DNA from: Phoenix dactylifera
Taxonomy: Eukaryota; Streptophyta; Magnoliopsida; Arecales; Arecaceae
Assembly (NCBI RefSeq): GCF_009389715.1
Contig: NC_052407.1
Span: 4,591,154 to 4,655,153, forward strand
Direction of reading: 5' to 3'
DNA length: 64,000 nucleotides
Numbering within the stretch: the stretch's first letter is position 1; each line of letters opens with the position of its first letter. Shown here one piece after another: positions 35,222 to 47,345 of this stretch. Below the pieces are notes generated by a model. That model made no database searches. It had not been told where the DNA came from and saw nothing but the letters and a program-made list of their open reading frames with translations. The translations under genes and the position numbers were made by a program.

Positions 35222-35672
35222 GATAACTTTTTTTTTTTTTGGCAAATCATGCTCTTTCTTCATCGATTTGCTAAATATTAGCTCCTAAGATATTTTGCGA
35301 ATATGCTGCATGGTTCCTGGTTTGAGAAAATGGACACAATTACTTTTGTTTGATCCCATAACCTTAATCTTCTTGGCTTATGCTTCATGCTTGACATGTG
35401 TCAGATAACTTGCTATATTTGTAAATAAAGATACTGTAGGATCCACTAGTGGCTATGGTTATCCGAACCGATATGATAGTTATCTTCTTCCTGATTCAGT
35501 TATATGAGAGTGTTCCTATCCTCCTCATCACCAACGACAATGTGCTCTGAGGTAATCTCACCTCTAAGTGGGTAGATTTATTCTGACTGTTTAAATTCAC
35601 CCAGCTTCCCGTCTCAACTCTCAGATTAATCGGCTTTGGTTAGAGTTCAGTGTCTCTTCAGGGTGGAAAGAA
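35222..35672. other. Upstream region of AKR copy 3b
   Basis: No gene was seen. The final bases before the start codon (GTGTCTCTTCAGGGTGG) resemble the leader end of copies 1 and 2 (TTCTCTTCAGTGTGGG). No clear TATA box. Confidence 0.4.
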
Positions 35673-38600
35673 ATGGAGGACGAGACCAAACCAGATTGTT
35701 CCCAGAGTGAAATTGGGTCCCAGGGATTAGAGGTTATCCGCTCACTCTTAGTATTCCATACCATTTCTCTTCTTATCATCTAATGCAGACATATATATTA
35801 TTCTTATGGCATAGAGTCTGTACACTAAGCTGTCTTCTTCTTACATGTTAGTGTGATGCAATGCTGAATATATCTTTGCCTTTATATTCCTTCCTTCTTT
35901 TCTGTGTTTTGAGAATTATGGTGGAAGTGGCATCATCCTGAGTCAAACTCAGACCTTTCCAGAGAGGAGAGCGGTGCCAACTAGCTGAGAGGTGTTGGCC
36001 TTTCCATCCTTTATATTAGTATATTATGTGATCAAGTACATTTCTCACACAATTCTCAGGACATACTGCCTCTTTTCTTCTATTACTTTCATTCTCTATG
36101 GTTTTGACTTTTTTCCTTCTTTTTTCTTCGTTCATATTCTTTTTACCTTGATTTTTATGAATTTGTCATCTCTTTGCTTATTCAGGTATCCAAGTTAGGA
36201 TTTGGTTGTATGGGTCTTGCTGGGGTATACAGTTCTGAGATTTGTCCGCTCCCTGATGATGTCGTATATCCATCATTAAGGCTGCCTTCCTCAAGGGATC
36301 ACCTTCTTTGACACAGCTGATATATATGGATCCCATACCAATGAAATTTTAATTGAAAGGTCTGCGTCTCTTCCTTGTATTTATGATGAATTGATTATCG
36401 GGTTTCTAATTTGAGTGACAAATTGGATTGTTTAGGCCTTGAAGCAGTTGCCCCGGGAAAAGATTCAGTTGGCTACAAAATTCGGGATTGTAACGCTTGG
36501 TCCAGTGGTCTGGTTGTAAATGGTAGGCCAGAGTATGTGCGAGCATGCTGCAAAGCAAGCCTTGAACGCCTTGGGGTGGAATACATTGATCTGTACTATC
36601 AGCACAAGGTGGATACAACTGTGCCAATAGAGGAGACTGTGATATTAACCTCAAGAACATGTGCCTCTGATTGTGAGGGACAATTTTTTTCGATTTTTTG
36701 TTAGTGCAAATGGTTGGTTATTTCACTTTTTGGTAATTGGCAGATGGGGGAGCTTAAGAAATTGTGGAAGAAGGGAAATAAAGTACATTGGACTATCGGA
36801 GGCCAGCCAGATACAATTCGGCGTGCCCATGCTGTACATCCCATAACTGCAGTGCAGATGGAATGGTCACTCTGGACTCGTGATATTGAGGAAGAGATCG
36901 TCCCACTTTGCAGGTCTGGTTAATTTCCATTTTGATCAATTGTAAATTTCTTTTCTTTTGTGTGTGTGTATGGGTTTTAGGAATTAATGTTTCATGTCAT
37001 GCTTCTTATTTCTCTTATGATATATGAGGTGTTCATCATCATTTGCCTTTTTTCTTTTTTGACAAAAAAGCCCATGCATCTTTTTTTGTAGCATACTGAA
37101 TATTCTGAAAGGGTCAGATTATAATTGGATGTGTGAAATGTCACATGCGGAAAAAGAGACACATTTGAAGCAAATCATTTTATTAATTCATGGACTTGTA
37201 ACACCTCACATTAAAACATGGAAATCTTACATAAAACTTATTAGGTGGTGGTCCTTTGAAAACACTCAAACAGAGAGATCATAATTTGATTGCGTTAGGA
37301 GAAATTTCTAGCCAGATTCTTCTTGGTTACATTGTCATGCTCTTCGTCGCATCCAGATAGACACATATATAAATATTAAATCAACTAACATGCCTTTTTT
37401 TACCTGAGTTTAAATTAGGGATGGTATTACTTTCAATCCCAAAATGTTGGAGTTGGGACTAAGTAGAATAAGGAAATGATGCAATCTTTTTTTGTTTCTT
37501 TCTCTGATTTTTGAGCAATCTTTGGCATATTGAATCACCATACTTGCATCCTTATCATGCTGTCATCTGGTACTTGAGCATGAGTCGCTTACATCTTTAT
37601 GCTGGCTTCTTGTGTCTACTCTTGAAAGTGACTTGATGCACTAGAATGGAATCTTGCAATGCAGAGAGCTTGGCATTGGAATAGTTTCATACTCCCCTCT
37701 TGGCCGTGGATTTTTTGGTGGCAGAGGAGTTGTTGAAAATATGCCTCTAAATATGTTCTTGGTATGAACTTTAATTTATTAAGAATATTTTTTCTGGAGC
37801 TTTAGCTTTAAGTTCATCTGTATTTTTCTATAATTAGGATACTGATATGCTTGATATTTGAAAATGTGGATTGTTAGTGCATCACAAATTGATGATTTTG
37901 TCAGGCTACACATCCAAGATTTAATGAAGAAAATTTACATAAGAACAAGACACTCTATCAGAGACTAGAGAACTTGGCCGTGAAGCATTACTGTGCCCCT
38001 GCTCAGTTAGCTCTAGCATGGGTTCATCATCAAGGGGATGATGTGGTTCCTATCCCTGGTAAGCACTGGCCCTGAAATATATAATCATTCTAAACATCAA
38101 CATAAGCATGTAATTGAAAAGAGTCGATCGATAATTTATTTCTACTAGCAGAATCTCCTTGGCTTTCAAGTACATGGAACACTAAATCAACTAGACCAAG
38201 AACTTGATGAAACCTAGGACCATTTGTGAAGGTTTTTCAATTAAGAAAGAAAAAGAAAAAGAACCCTATCAATATCTAGCTAAGGCTTGCCATCAGGAGA
38301 TGAAACATTGGCAATGTTCTGAGTTCTTTTTTTTATTATTTGAAATCAAGTTTTGATGTTTGAAAAGTCTATAGTTTTAGGCAATTTGGTGCAAAGAAGA
38401 TAATAATCTGTTTTTTTTTATGTTAGAAGGGAGAGAGCATAAAATTGCCAGACCTCGAGTATGCAGAATGATGCTGATAATTACTAGATCAATGACAGTT
38501 TGGAATGCTTTGCCTCATTTTGATATTGTTTTTCTCTGATGTAATGTGCCATGTGATTCTGTTCTCAGTACCTTTCACAACTGTGGTTGCTTTGGGGTCT

Positions 38601-40084
38601 TTCAGGCTTGCTGGGGGTGTTGGTATTTGATGCTTCTCCAGTTGTGAGGCTTTTAATGGTTTCTTGAGAGCTCTTATTTTGTCTTCTTCCTTCACCCTGT
38701 AAATGAAATGAAGATAGATGAGTCTGACCATCATTTGCCAAAGAACAAAAACCTATATAATCTTGAAACCATAGTTAGGACTTGTTTAGGTTCATTTTTA
38801 ACAATTATGTTACATTTAGAATTAAGTTTAGCGCTGATTCCTCATTTAGTGACAAGGTAATCTCTATAATGCATTTAAATTGAGATGGATATTCTGGGAG
38901 CTGAAAGAATTCGTGTAGACCGTAAACCTCTTTCTTTTTTATTTTAGCAAACTTTATTAGGTTAAATTATTATTCAGTTACGAGTAAATGATTTATTGCT
39001 GGTTAGTATTTTATTTTCTTATAGCTAGATATTTGGATTGTTTCAACGATTGTATTCTATAAGGAGTAGACATGCGTTGTTCACCACTGCTCAAGTTTGA
39101 TTATGCATGGGACCTTTCACATGGAGAGATAGGTGACAACCAACTGAGCTTCCAGTTGGCAAAGACTTGTGCATTATTGAAAGGAAGTTCTTGGAAATAT
39201 TGCAGGATAAGTTTTTATCCTAATGGCTCTTTGCCATCTTTCCAAATCTCTAATAGTGTGACTTTGTGATGTCAACATCTGCCTCAAAGACATTCTAGTC
39301 CTGAAGGCCATTATAATTGCACCAAATGGTTATGCATGTGGACTTTCTAGTGTCCTAATACTGTGGAGTAGCTGCTCGCTAGGATAATTGCAACCTACAA
39401 GAATCATGAAGAGGTAGAGAAAAGATATAGTGAATTTGGGTCCCTACATTGCATATGAAGTAATTAGAAGGTGTGCATGTCTACCAATAAATCATGATAT
39501 TTATGGTTTTGCATTTCCTTTTTTAATTTTAGGGCAGGTTACGGTTGGATAAAATTATGTGCTTGGATGTGTTCCAATATTTAAGATAGAGGAGAAAAAA
39601 CTTTAGAATGTGCAATTGGAACACTTTCAGTAAAATGATCAAGGCTCATGGTCTTCTCCCTTTTCAACAACCTTGAAACTTTTATTTTTTTTTTTTATTT
39701 TAGTTTTTTAAGTAAAATGCTGGGTGCCAACCAGCTGAGATAACAGTTGCTGGCTGAGCCTTGTTAAATATAAGGATGGTAATATAACGAGCCTCTTATT
39801 TTTTTTATACATCTAATGTTTATTTGGTTGTTGTTAGATATGGATGACCTTTTCACTATGTTGTTCTGTCTTATATCCAACTTTTATCAGGGACCACCAA
39901 GATGAAGAACCTGGATTCTAACATTGGCTCTTTGAAGGTCAAGCTCACAGAGGAGGACCTGAAAGAAATATCGCATGCAGTTCCCATAGAAGAGGTAGCA
40001 GGTGATCGAGACTATGATTTTGTGGGACCAACCGATTGGAAGCATGCAAATACACCTCCCAGAGATTCCAGTGCCCCAGCATGA
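35673..40084 (+). pseudogene. Aldo-keto reductase copy 3b: seven exons, several frameshifts
   Basis: Exons 35673-35732, 36186-36359, 36436-36638, 36744-36913, 37665-37761, 37905-38058, 39891-40084. Exon 2 begins VSKLGFGCMGLAGVYSS but shifts frame and reaches TGA at 36309-36311; in the shifted frame ITFFDTADIYG is still legible. Exon 3 is one base short (203), then continues as [20 protein letters not shown] and YYQHKVD. Exon 4 is three bases short through scattered losses, so [14 protein letters not shown] replaces the normal [15 protein letters not shown]. Exons 5-7 are open and well conserved ([24 protein letters not shown]), with a canonical GT at the last intron (38059). Exon 1 is one codon short. 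The gene cannot make a full enzyme unless exon 2 is skipped or misread. Confidence 0.85.
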
Positions 40085-40639
40085 TGTTATTAGATCATGT
40101 CCAGTTTGATCTGATGATAAAGAAAGCCCTGAGATTCCAACTGGATGGGAAACTTCTCTGCCTGGTCTCTTAACGGTCGTCTTTGGCCCCTAATAAAAAA
40201 GTTGCTTGCTTTGTTTCTGAGAAGATTGCAGAAGTTGTTTGTAGTTACTGTCTACTTAATAAAAGTTTGTAGTTGCTGTTATGCTACTGTTTTTGATCCC
40301 TCCCTCCACTGCTACCGTAATTGGTCCTCCGCACCAATACGTACAAGCACTATATGAACATGGTACCAGTATAGGTATTAAAACCAGGTCTGACTTTAGG
40401 CGTAAAGCCATCCTTCAACATGATACCAATACGTACCTGCTCATATATATCGATCTCTGCCCATGGTTCGCGCAAGTGAAGCAAGCGATGCTGTCCTCTT
40501 GAATCACTACGTGCCAAAGCACAGGCTCAGTGTATGGCAACTAGGAGACTATAGAGATCATCCTGCATCGGTTAAGACCTTTGTCAACTTCCTTACTTAG
40601 TGCCAAATTCTCCCATGCTCAAAGACATTTTTATGATAG
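40085..40639. other. 3' flank of copy 3b
   Basis: Contains AATAAAAG at 40257, a plausible poly(A) signal about 170 bases after the stop; the same AATAAAAGTTT is found in the flank of copy 4 at 58117. Nothing else was recognised. Confidence 0.5.
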
Positions 40640-40918
40640 ATAAATTCAAGTTGTCTTCTCCACGTACCCAAATCCTTGGATAAGAACCTCCACCCCTACT
40701 TGCTTTATGTCTTTGACCCCCAAACCGCCTTCCTCCTTATGCGTACAAACCAAATTCATAATTGACCTTGCAGGATGAGCTATGAGCATCTGAAGAACCA
40801 CTCCAAAGAATGGATTTTCTACACGTGTCAATTCCTTTGATGATCCATGAAGGGAGCTTGAACATAGAGATGTAGTAAAGAGGAAGTGAAGTGATAACTG
40901 AGTTAATGAGTGTGAGTT
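40640..40918 (-). mobile_element. LINE ORF2 fragment (post-RT region), left of copia B
   Basis: The minus-strand frame reads LTLINSVITSLPLYYISMFK, then WIIKGIDTCRKSILWSG and THKEEGGLGVKDIKQ. This is the conserved stretch after the reverse transcriptase of plant L1 elements (TLINSVLSSLPxYxxS, FLWSG, KxxGGLGxxxL). It continues on the other side of copia B at 47001, with which it shares the duplicated GAGTT. Confidence 0.8.
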
Positions 40919-41003
40919 TGTTGGAAATATATAATAGATTGTAATATAAAATAGTAAATTCATAGTTTACTATAATTATTAATCACTTCGAATCAAACCT
41001 CAC

Positions 41004-41150
41004 GAACAGATACTTTAAAGTGGCTGTTGAAGATATAACGGGAACAGTTACTTTAAGGTGGCTGTTGAAGATATAACACGAAGAGTTGCTTTAAAGTGGC
41101 CATTGAAGATATAACACAAACGGTTATTTAAAGTGACTATTAAAGATATA
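41004..41150 (+). repeat. Four tandem 38-bp units in the U3 region of LTR B
   Basis: The unit GAACAGTTACTTTAAAGTGG plus CTGTTGAAGATATAACAC occurs almost four times, the last shortened. The same array is in the 3' LTR at 46343-46488. It lies upstream of the LTR TATA box (TATAAATA, 41346). Confidence 0.85.
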
Positions 41151-41681
41151 ATTTTCTAATTAAAAGTTTGGCAATCTGTGCGAATCGTTCTTTGCTTCAC
41201 GGACGGTTACGATTAAAGTCGGAAATTGTGGCAACTTAAATTAATTGATTGGCAAGAGATGTGCCGTTTGATGCCAATAGATGCAACAAAAGATGGATTA
41301 TTCTAAAATAGGAAATGCACCGATTGGGAAGGGGCATCATGTCTCTATAAATAGAGAGCCTTGGTCAGATTTGAAAAGGCAATATTTTATTTTCCCACTT
41401 CCGGCAATTCTGTCAAAAGACCTTTATTTCCTTTAGTTTCTAAAACAGTTTCAAGAGTTTTTGGAATCTCTTTAGAATTGCTATCTGCATAATTCCCTAA
41501 GGCTTTGTTGTATCTAGGGGGTGATTTGCTAGGAACCTATTAGCAAACTCCTTTGAGTGGGGGCAAATATCACCTTAAAGAAAGCGATTTTACGAGCCTC
41601 AAAGCCTTGAATTGTTCTACAATTTCTTTTATTTTCTTGTTTCCTCTAACTCTCCTCAACAATTTTAAGGTGATATTCGCA

Positions 41682-42524
41682 ATGGCTTTTGAATCAAGTA
41701 TTGCCTTCAAAGTCATAAATCAAGATTTCGTCAAGCTAGATCGATTTGATGGAACTAATTTCACTCGTTGGAAAGACAAGATGACATTTCTTCTCACTGC
41801 ACTGAAAATCGCTTATGTGTTAGATCCAAGTCTACAACCAATTCCTCCTGAAACTCCACAAGATTCTGATCAAGTCAAAGAAGAACGAAAGAAGCGAGAG
41901 GATGATGAATTTGTTTGTCGAGGCCACATTTTGAACACATTGTCAGATCGTCTCTATGATCTCTATGTCTCTTTGAAGTCTCCACAAGAAATTTGGAAAG
42001 CATTAGAGGAGAAGTATACAACTGAAAGGCAAGGTACGGACAAATTTTTGATTATGAAATATTTTGAATTTAAGATGACTGATAACATACCAATCATGGA
42101 TCAAGTACATGAATTGCAAGTTTTGGTTAGTAGACTCCGTGATCTTAAAATTATTATTCCTGAGTCACTTCAAGTGGGGGCAATTATTGCAAAACTTCCT
42201 CCCACTTGGAATGATTATAGGAAGAAACTTCTGCACATGACAGAAGATTTAAACATAGAACGGATACAAAAGCATCTAAGGATTGAAGAAGAAACTAGAA
42301 AACGAGATGCTCTGTATCTGAATTCTAACGTGAATTATGTTAGTAAAAAAGAGTCTAACAAAAACCAAAGAAGCCAGAAATTTTTCCAAGTACAAAAGAA
42401 AGGTTATGGCTTCAAGAAGAATATCAATCCCAACAAAAGGAATAAAATTTGTTATCATTGTGGAATGAAAGGCCATTATATTCGTGAGTGCAGGCATCGT
42501 CACAATGAAAGAAAGTCAGTCTAG
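41682..42524 (+). CDS. Gag of copia B
   Basis: Open frame of 280 codons starting MAFESSIAFKVINQDFVKL just after the 5' LTR. It contains the copia gag (UBN2-type) region with RFDGTNFTRWKDKM, LYDLYVSLKSPQEIWKALEE and LRDLKIIIPESLQVGAIIAKL, a basic stretch, and a complete zinc knuckle CYHCGMKGHYIREC near residues 259-272. It ends at TAG 42522-42524. Gag forms the virus-like particle and binds element RNA. The open frame extends leftward into the LTR, but the ATG at 41682 is the natural start. It is the best preserved part of the element. Confidence 0.8.
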   Translation: MAFESSIAFKVINQDFVKLDRFDGTNFTRWKDKMTFLLTALKIAYVLDPSLQPIPPETPQDSDQVKEERKKREDDEFVCRGHILNTLSDRLYDLYVSLKSPQEIWKALEEKYTTERQGTDKFLIMKYFEFKMTDNIPIMDQVHELQVLVSRLRDLKIIIPESLQVGAIIAKLPPTWNDYRKKLLHMTEDLNIERIQKHLRIEEETRKRDALYLNSNVNYVSKKESNKNQRSQKFFQVQKKGYGFKKNINPNKRNKICYHCGMKGHYIRECRHRHNERKSV

Positions 42525-42553
42525 GTTCAACCAACAATGAAAACAATGCAAAC

Positions 42554-45500
42554 ATGGAGGAAGAAGAGATCAAAGATCTTGTTGCTATGGTTTCTGTAAT
42601 GCAAATTAGTATGATTACAGAAATACATATGGCAACGGCCAACAAGTCATCTGAGTGGTGGCTTGACTCTGGCGCTACAATTCATGTTTGCAATGATAGA
42701 GATCAATTCAAGAGTTATGAAGGTGCTGTTGTTGGTCAAGAAGTACTAATGGGAATAACAACCCTGCAAAAGTCCTTGGAAAAGGAATTGTTGAACTTCA
42801 ATTTACTTCTGGAAAGAAACTGACTTTGTTAAATGTCCTGCATGTCCCAAAATTAGAAAAAATCTTGTATCTGCTAGTCTGTTATGTAAGAAAGGTTTTA
42901 AAGTTGTTCTAGAATCTGATAAAGTGGTCCTTTCTAAGAATGGGATTTTTGTTGGGAAGGGATATTCTTGTAATGGTATGTTTAAACTCAGTCTTGATAA
43001 TATTAATAAAGTATCATCACATTCTGCTTATATTGTTGATTCTTTTTGTTCTTTATGGCATGCTAGACTAGCACATTTAAATTTTAAGTCATTACATTTT
43101 ATGCATAAGCATGGATATATTTCTTATATGCATAAAGACAATAATAAGTGTGAAATTTGCATTCAAGCAAAAATCACTAAGAAGCCTTTTCCCAAGATGG
43201 AAAGAAATACTCAAATATTGGAATTGGTACATTCCGAATGAATTCTAAGAGGTGGCAAACGCTATTTTATAACATTTATAGATGATTGCTCAAGATACAC
43301 ATATGTGTATTTAATGAGAAGCAAAGACGAAGCATTTGACTTCTTTAAATGTTATATAGCAGAAGTAGAAAATCAAAAGGAAAAGAAAATTAAAATTCTT
43401 CGCAGTGATAGAGGTGGAGAATATTTTTCTAGTGAATTTTCTGCTTATTGTGAAGAGCACGGTATTATGCACCAAAAATCAGCACCATATACACCTCAAC
43501 AAAATGGTTTGGCTGAAAGAAAAAATAGGACTTTAATTGACATAGTTAATGCAATGATTTTAAATGTTAAGTTATCTTTAAATTTGTGGGGTGAAGCATT
43601 GCTCACTGCATATCATGTTCACAATAGAATTCCATCCAGAAAAATGCAAATTTCACCCTATGAATTGTGGAAAGGAAGAAAACCAAATTTAGACTATTTT
43701 AAAGTATGGGGGTGTTTGGCCTTTTATAGAGTTCCTGATCTAAAGAGAACCAAATTAGGGCCAAGAGCAATTAAAAGTGTGTTTGTGGGATATGCTCAAA
43801 ATTCAAAAGCATATAGATTGTTAGACTTAGAGTCTAATGTTATAGTGGAAACTAGAGATGCAGAATTTATAGAAGATAAATTCTGGACTGATTTTGTGCC
43901 TAAGTCTATTCCTACCATTGATAGCACACAACCCTCACAAACTGACTTAACTCCCAGCATGTCAAACCATGAGAATAATAAAAGGAAGGAGCATAATACT
44001 TCTTTGGAGCCTAGGAAAAGTCAAAGAAATAGAAAAGAACAAGAATTTAGGTCCTGATTTTCATTTTCTTCAATCTATAGTCTTTCTTGTTGAAGGTAAT
44101 AGAACCACGATACTCAAGAAAATACCCATTTTATTAAATATTGAGGACGATCCGAAAACATATAGTGAGGCAATGTCATCAAGAGATGCAACCTTTTGGA
44201 AAGAGGCTATAAATGATGAAATGGACTCAATATTGTCTAACAATACTTGGGTTCTAGTGGACTTGCCCTCAAGGATCAAAGCCAATTAGATGCAAATGGG
44301 TATTTAGAAAGAAGTACAATACAGATGGATCTTTACAAACCTTTAAGGCTAGATTAGTAGCCCAAAGGGTTTACACAAAAGAAGGCATAGATTATTTTGA
44401 TACTTATGCACCAGTGGCAAGAATAACATCCATTAGAGTTCTTATGGCATTAGGTTTCAATTTATAAATTGCATGTTCATCAAATGGATGTTAAAACAAC
44501 ATTTTTAAATGGTGATCTGATGAAGAGATTTATATGGAACAATCAGAGAGGATTGTTCTTCCTGGAAATGAAAAGAAAAGTCGTAAATTGGTCAAGTCAT
44601 TATATGGTTTAAAGCAAGCACCAAAACAATGGCATGAAAAGTTTGATTCAGTAATTTTATCATATGGATTTACACATAACAATGCTGACAAGTGCATTTA
44701 TTCCAAAGTTTACTCAACATTATGGCGTGATCATTTATCTTTATGTGGGATGACTTACTAATTTTTGGAACCAATTTAGAAGGTGTGTCTGAAACTAAGA
44801 AGTATCTGGACTTCTCAGTTTAAGATGAAAGATCTTAATGAAGCAGATACTATCTTAGGCATAGTAGGTTAGGAAACATAGTGGGGGATATGCCTTAAAT
44901 CAATCTCATTACGTTGAGAAATTGGTTGATGAAATTTAAACATCTAGGAATAAAAGAAGCAAGTACCCCATATGATCCTAATAGAAAATTGACTGACAAT
45001 TCTGGCAGAGTAGTGGCACAGCTTGAATACACCAGTGCTATTGGAAGTTTAATGTATGCTATGCATTGTACAAGGGCAGATATTGCATTTGCTGTGTGCA
45101 AACTCTCTAGATATAGCAGTATGCCTAGTACAGATCACTGGAAAGCAATAAATAGAGTTTTGGATATCTCAAGAAAACAATTGAATTGGGATTGTTCTAT
45201 TTTAATTATCCAGCTGTACTAGAAGGATTCACTGATGCAAGTTCGATTACAAGTGCAAGTGATAATAAATCCACGACAGGATGGATTTTTACACTTGGTG
45301 GTGGAGCGATTAGTTGGGCCTCTAAGAAACAGACATGTATTTCACACTCAACCATGGAATCTGAATTTATAGCATTGGCAGCTGCCAGAAAAGAAGCAGA
45401 ATGGTTGAGAAATCTATTATTAGACATTAAGTTATGGCCACAACCTATGCCACCTATTTCTTTACACAGTGATAGTGAAGCTACTATGTCTAGAGCATAT

Positions 45501-45605
45501 AGTAAAGTTTACAATGGTAAATCTAGACATATCAGTTTAAGACATGAATATGTCAAACAATTAATAATGGATGGAATTGTTACCATCATTTATGTTAAGA
45601 TCTAG
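42554..45605 (+). pseudogene. Degenerate pol of copia B
   Basis: Protease: WWLDSGATIHVCN near 42655. Pre-integrase: SLWHARLAHLNFKSL and CEICIQAKITKKPFP (42924-43241), then a stop. Integrase: a long open piece 43305-44057 with FIDDCSRYTYVYL just before, LRSDRGGEYFSSEF, YTPQQNGLAERKNRTL and a C-terminal KVWGCLAF/KSVFVGYA module. Reverse transcriptase: broken, with pieces [26 protein letters not shown] and CTRADIAFAVCKLS (44100-45220). RNase H: good, 45220-45605, with DNKSTTGWIF, GGAISWASKKQ, STMESEFIALA. Several stops and frameshifts, mainly in reverse transcriptase, abolish autonomy. Confidence 0.85.
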
Positions 45606-47000
45606 CAGTAATTTGGCGGATTCGCTAACCAAAGGTTTGTCAAGAGACTTGGTGAAAATTACATCTGCTAGAATGGGACTGAAACCCTTTTGTAAATAGT
45701 CACCGGTAATGGTAACCCAACCTTACTCTAGAAAAAAAAACTAATACTAAGGTTTAAAGGGTAATAACAAGATACTGTCATGTGACTGATAGCACTAATA
45801 CTTACATTGAGTCCCAAAAGAAAATTTAGTGCCAACTGTCACATTAATAGAGGATGAGTTATAACTCTTAATGGAATCCAAATTATTTTAAGTGTCTACA
45901 GTAACAGGAACACAAATAAAAATGGGATCCCACCTATATGAATATAGAAGTGGTGCCGCTTTCTAGCAAGAGTTTGGGGTTTACTCTTGTAAATATTCAT
46001 GAAACCAGGATTAGCACATGGGCATAATAGTGCTAAAGCGAGTTATGAACTTCTCAATGAAACTGAATATAACTATGTGTGTAATGTTTCCGGTTCTAAT
46101 AAAGAAGCATTGGTTTAAGCTTCGGCCACCAATAACTTCATTAGAGCTTTGAGACATTTATACTAAGTGAAGGTTTAAATCGAAAGATACCTTTATGTAT
46201 GCATGGTTATATTGTTAGAAACTAAAGGAAATTTAATATTACAATTTAGTGGGGGAATGTTGGAAATATATAATAGATTGTAATATAAAATAGTAAATTC
46301 ATAGTTTACTATAATTATTAATCACTTCGGATCAAACCTCACGAACAGTTGCTTTAAAATAGCCGTTGAAGATATAACAGGAACAGTACTTTAAAGTGGC
46401 TGTTGAAGATATAACACGAATAGTTGCTTTAAAGTGGCCGTTGAAGATATAACACAAACGGTTATTTAAAGTGACTGTTAAAGATATAATTTTCTAATCA
46501 AAAGTTTGGCAATATGTGCGAATTGTTCTTTGCTTCACGGACGGTTACGAATAAAGTCGGAAATTGTGGCAACTTAAATTAATTGATTGGCAAGAGATGT
46601 GCTGTTTGATGCTAATAGATGCAACAAAAGATGGATTGTTCTAAAATAGGAAATGCACCGATTGGGAAGGGGCACCATGTCTCTATAAATAGAGAGCCTT
46701 GGCTAGATTTGAAAAGGCAATATTTTATTTCCCCACTTCCGGCAATTCTGTCAAAAGACCTTTATTTCCTTTAGTTTCTAAAACAGTTTCAAGAGAGTTT
46801 TTGGAATTTCTTCGGAATTGCTATCTGCAGAATTCCCTAAGGCTTTGCTGTATCCTGGGGGTGATTTGCTAGAACCTATTAGCAAACTCCTTTGAGTGGA
46901 GGCAAATATCACCTTAAAGAAAGTGATTTTACGCGCCTCAAAGCTTTGAATTGTTCTACAATTTCTTTTATTTTCTTGTTTCCTCCAACTCTCCTCAACA

Positions 47001-47345
47001 GAGTTAAGCCAATCTACTCTCGATTCTTTGCAACAGTAGTACCCAATTCGATTTAGAAGGCTTGGTTTCTACTTGAAGGAAGGGCCAACTATTTGACCTG
47101 CAGAGCAATCAATGGGAAGTTAAGCCATTCGGTACACTACGTTCCAGTGTCCGACCGTGGACCGATGAATGAGACCGAGCTCTTCTGCAAGTTGATGGAC
47201 AAGCCATATAGTAACTCAAAAGTCAAAACAGAAAAGGATGATCTTCAAGATTGCACGGTAATTCTTCTCTGCTTTGAGAAACACAAAGATATCATCTGCA
47301 TATTGAGATGAGGAAGCTCGGAAGTGAGAGAGTATGGAAGCCTTC
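47001..47345 (-). mobile_element. LINE ORF2 fragment, reverse transcriptase core
   Basis: Minus-strand frames give QYADDIFVFLKAEKN (the YADD catalytic box near 47305) and, after shifts, KPSKSNWVLLLQRIESRLA, which leads directly into LTLINSV at 40918 once copia B is removed. The order is that of an L1 reverse transcriptase. The 5' truncation falls just before YADD. Confidence 0.7.

Larger units (their letters stand above)
40919..47000 (+). mobile_element. Ty1/copia retrotransposon B, complete with TSD GAGTT
   Basis: LTRs of 743 bp each (40919-41661 and 46258-47000) start TGTTGGAAAT and end CTCCTCAACA. GAGTT flanks both ends (40914-40918 and 47001-47005). A purine tract AGTGGGGGAA precedes the 3' LTR. 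By eye the LTRs differ at roughly 35-40 of 743 positions (about 5%), a moderately old insertion. Gag, protease, integrase, reverse transcriptase and RNase H follow in copia order. No standard initiator-Met primer site follows the 5' LTR, so the primer tRNA is unclear. It is inserted in LINE ORF2 debris. Confidence 0.93.

Noticed and set aside
34884..35263. Phe/Ser/Leu-rich minus-strand frames resembling membrane proteins
   Set aside because: They are the complement of a polypurine tract; hydrophobicity follows from CTT/TTC/TCC codons.
47093..47311. 72-codon plus-strand frame
   Set aside because: It is antisense to the LINE reverse transcriptase fragment.
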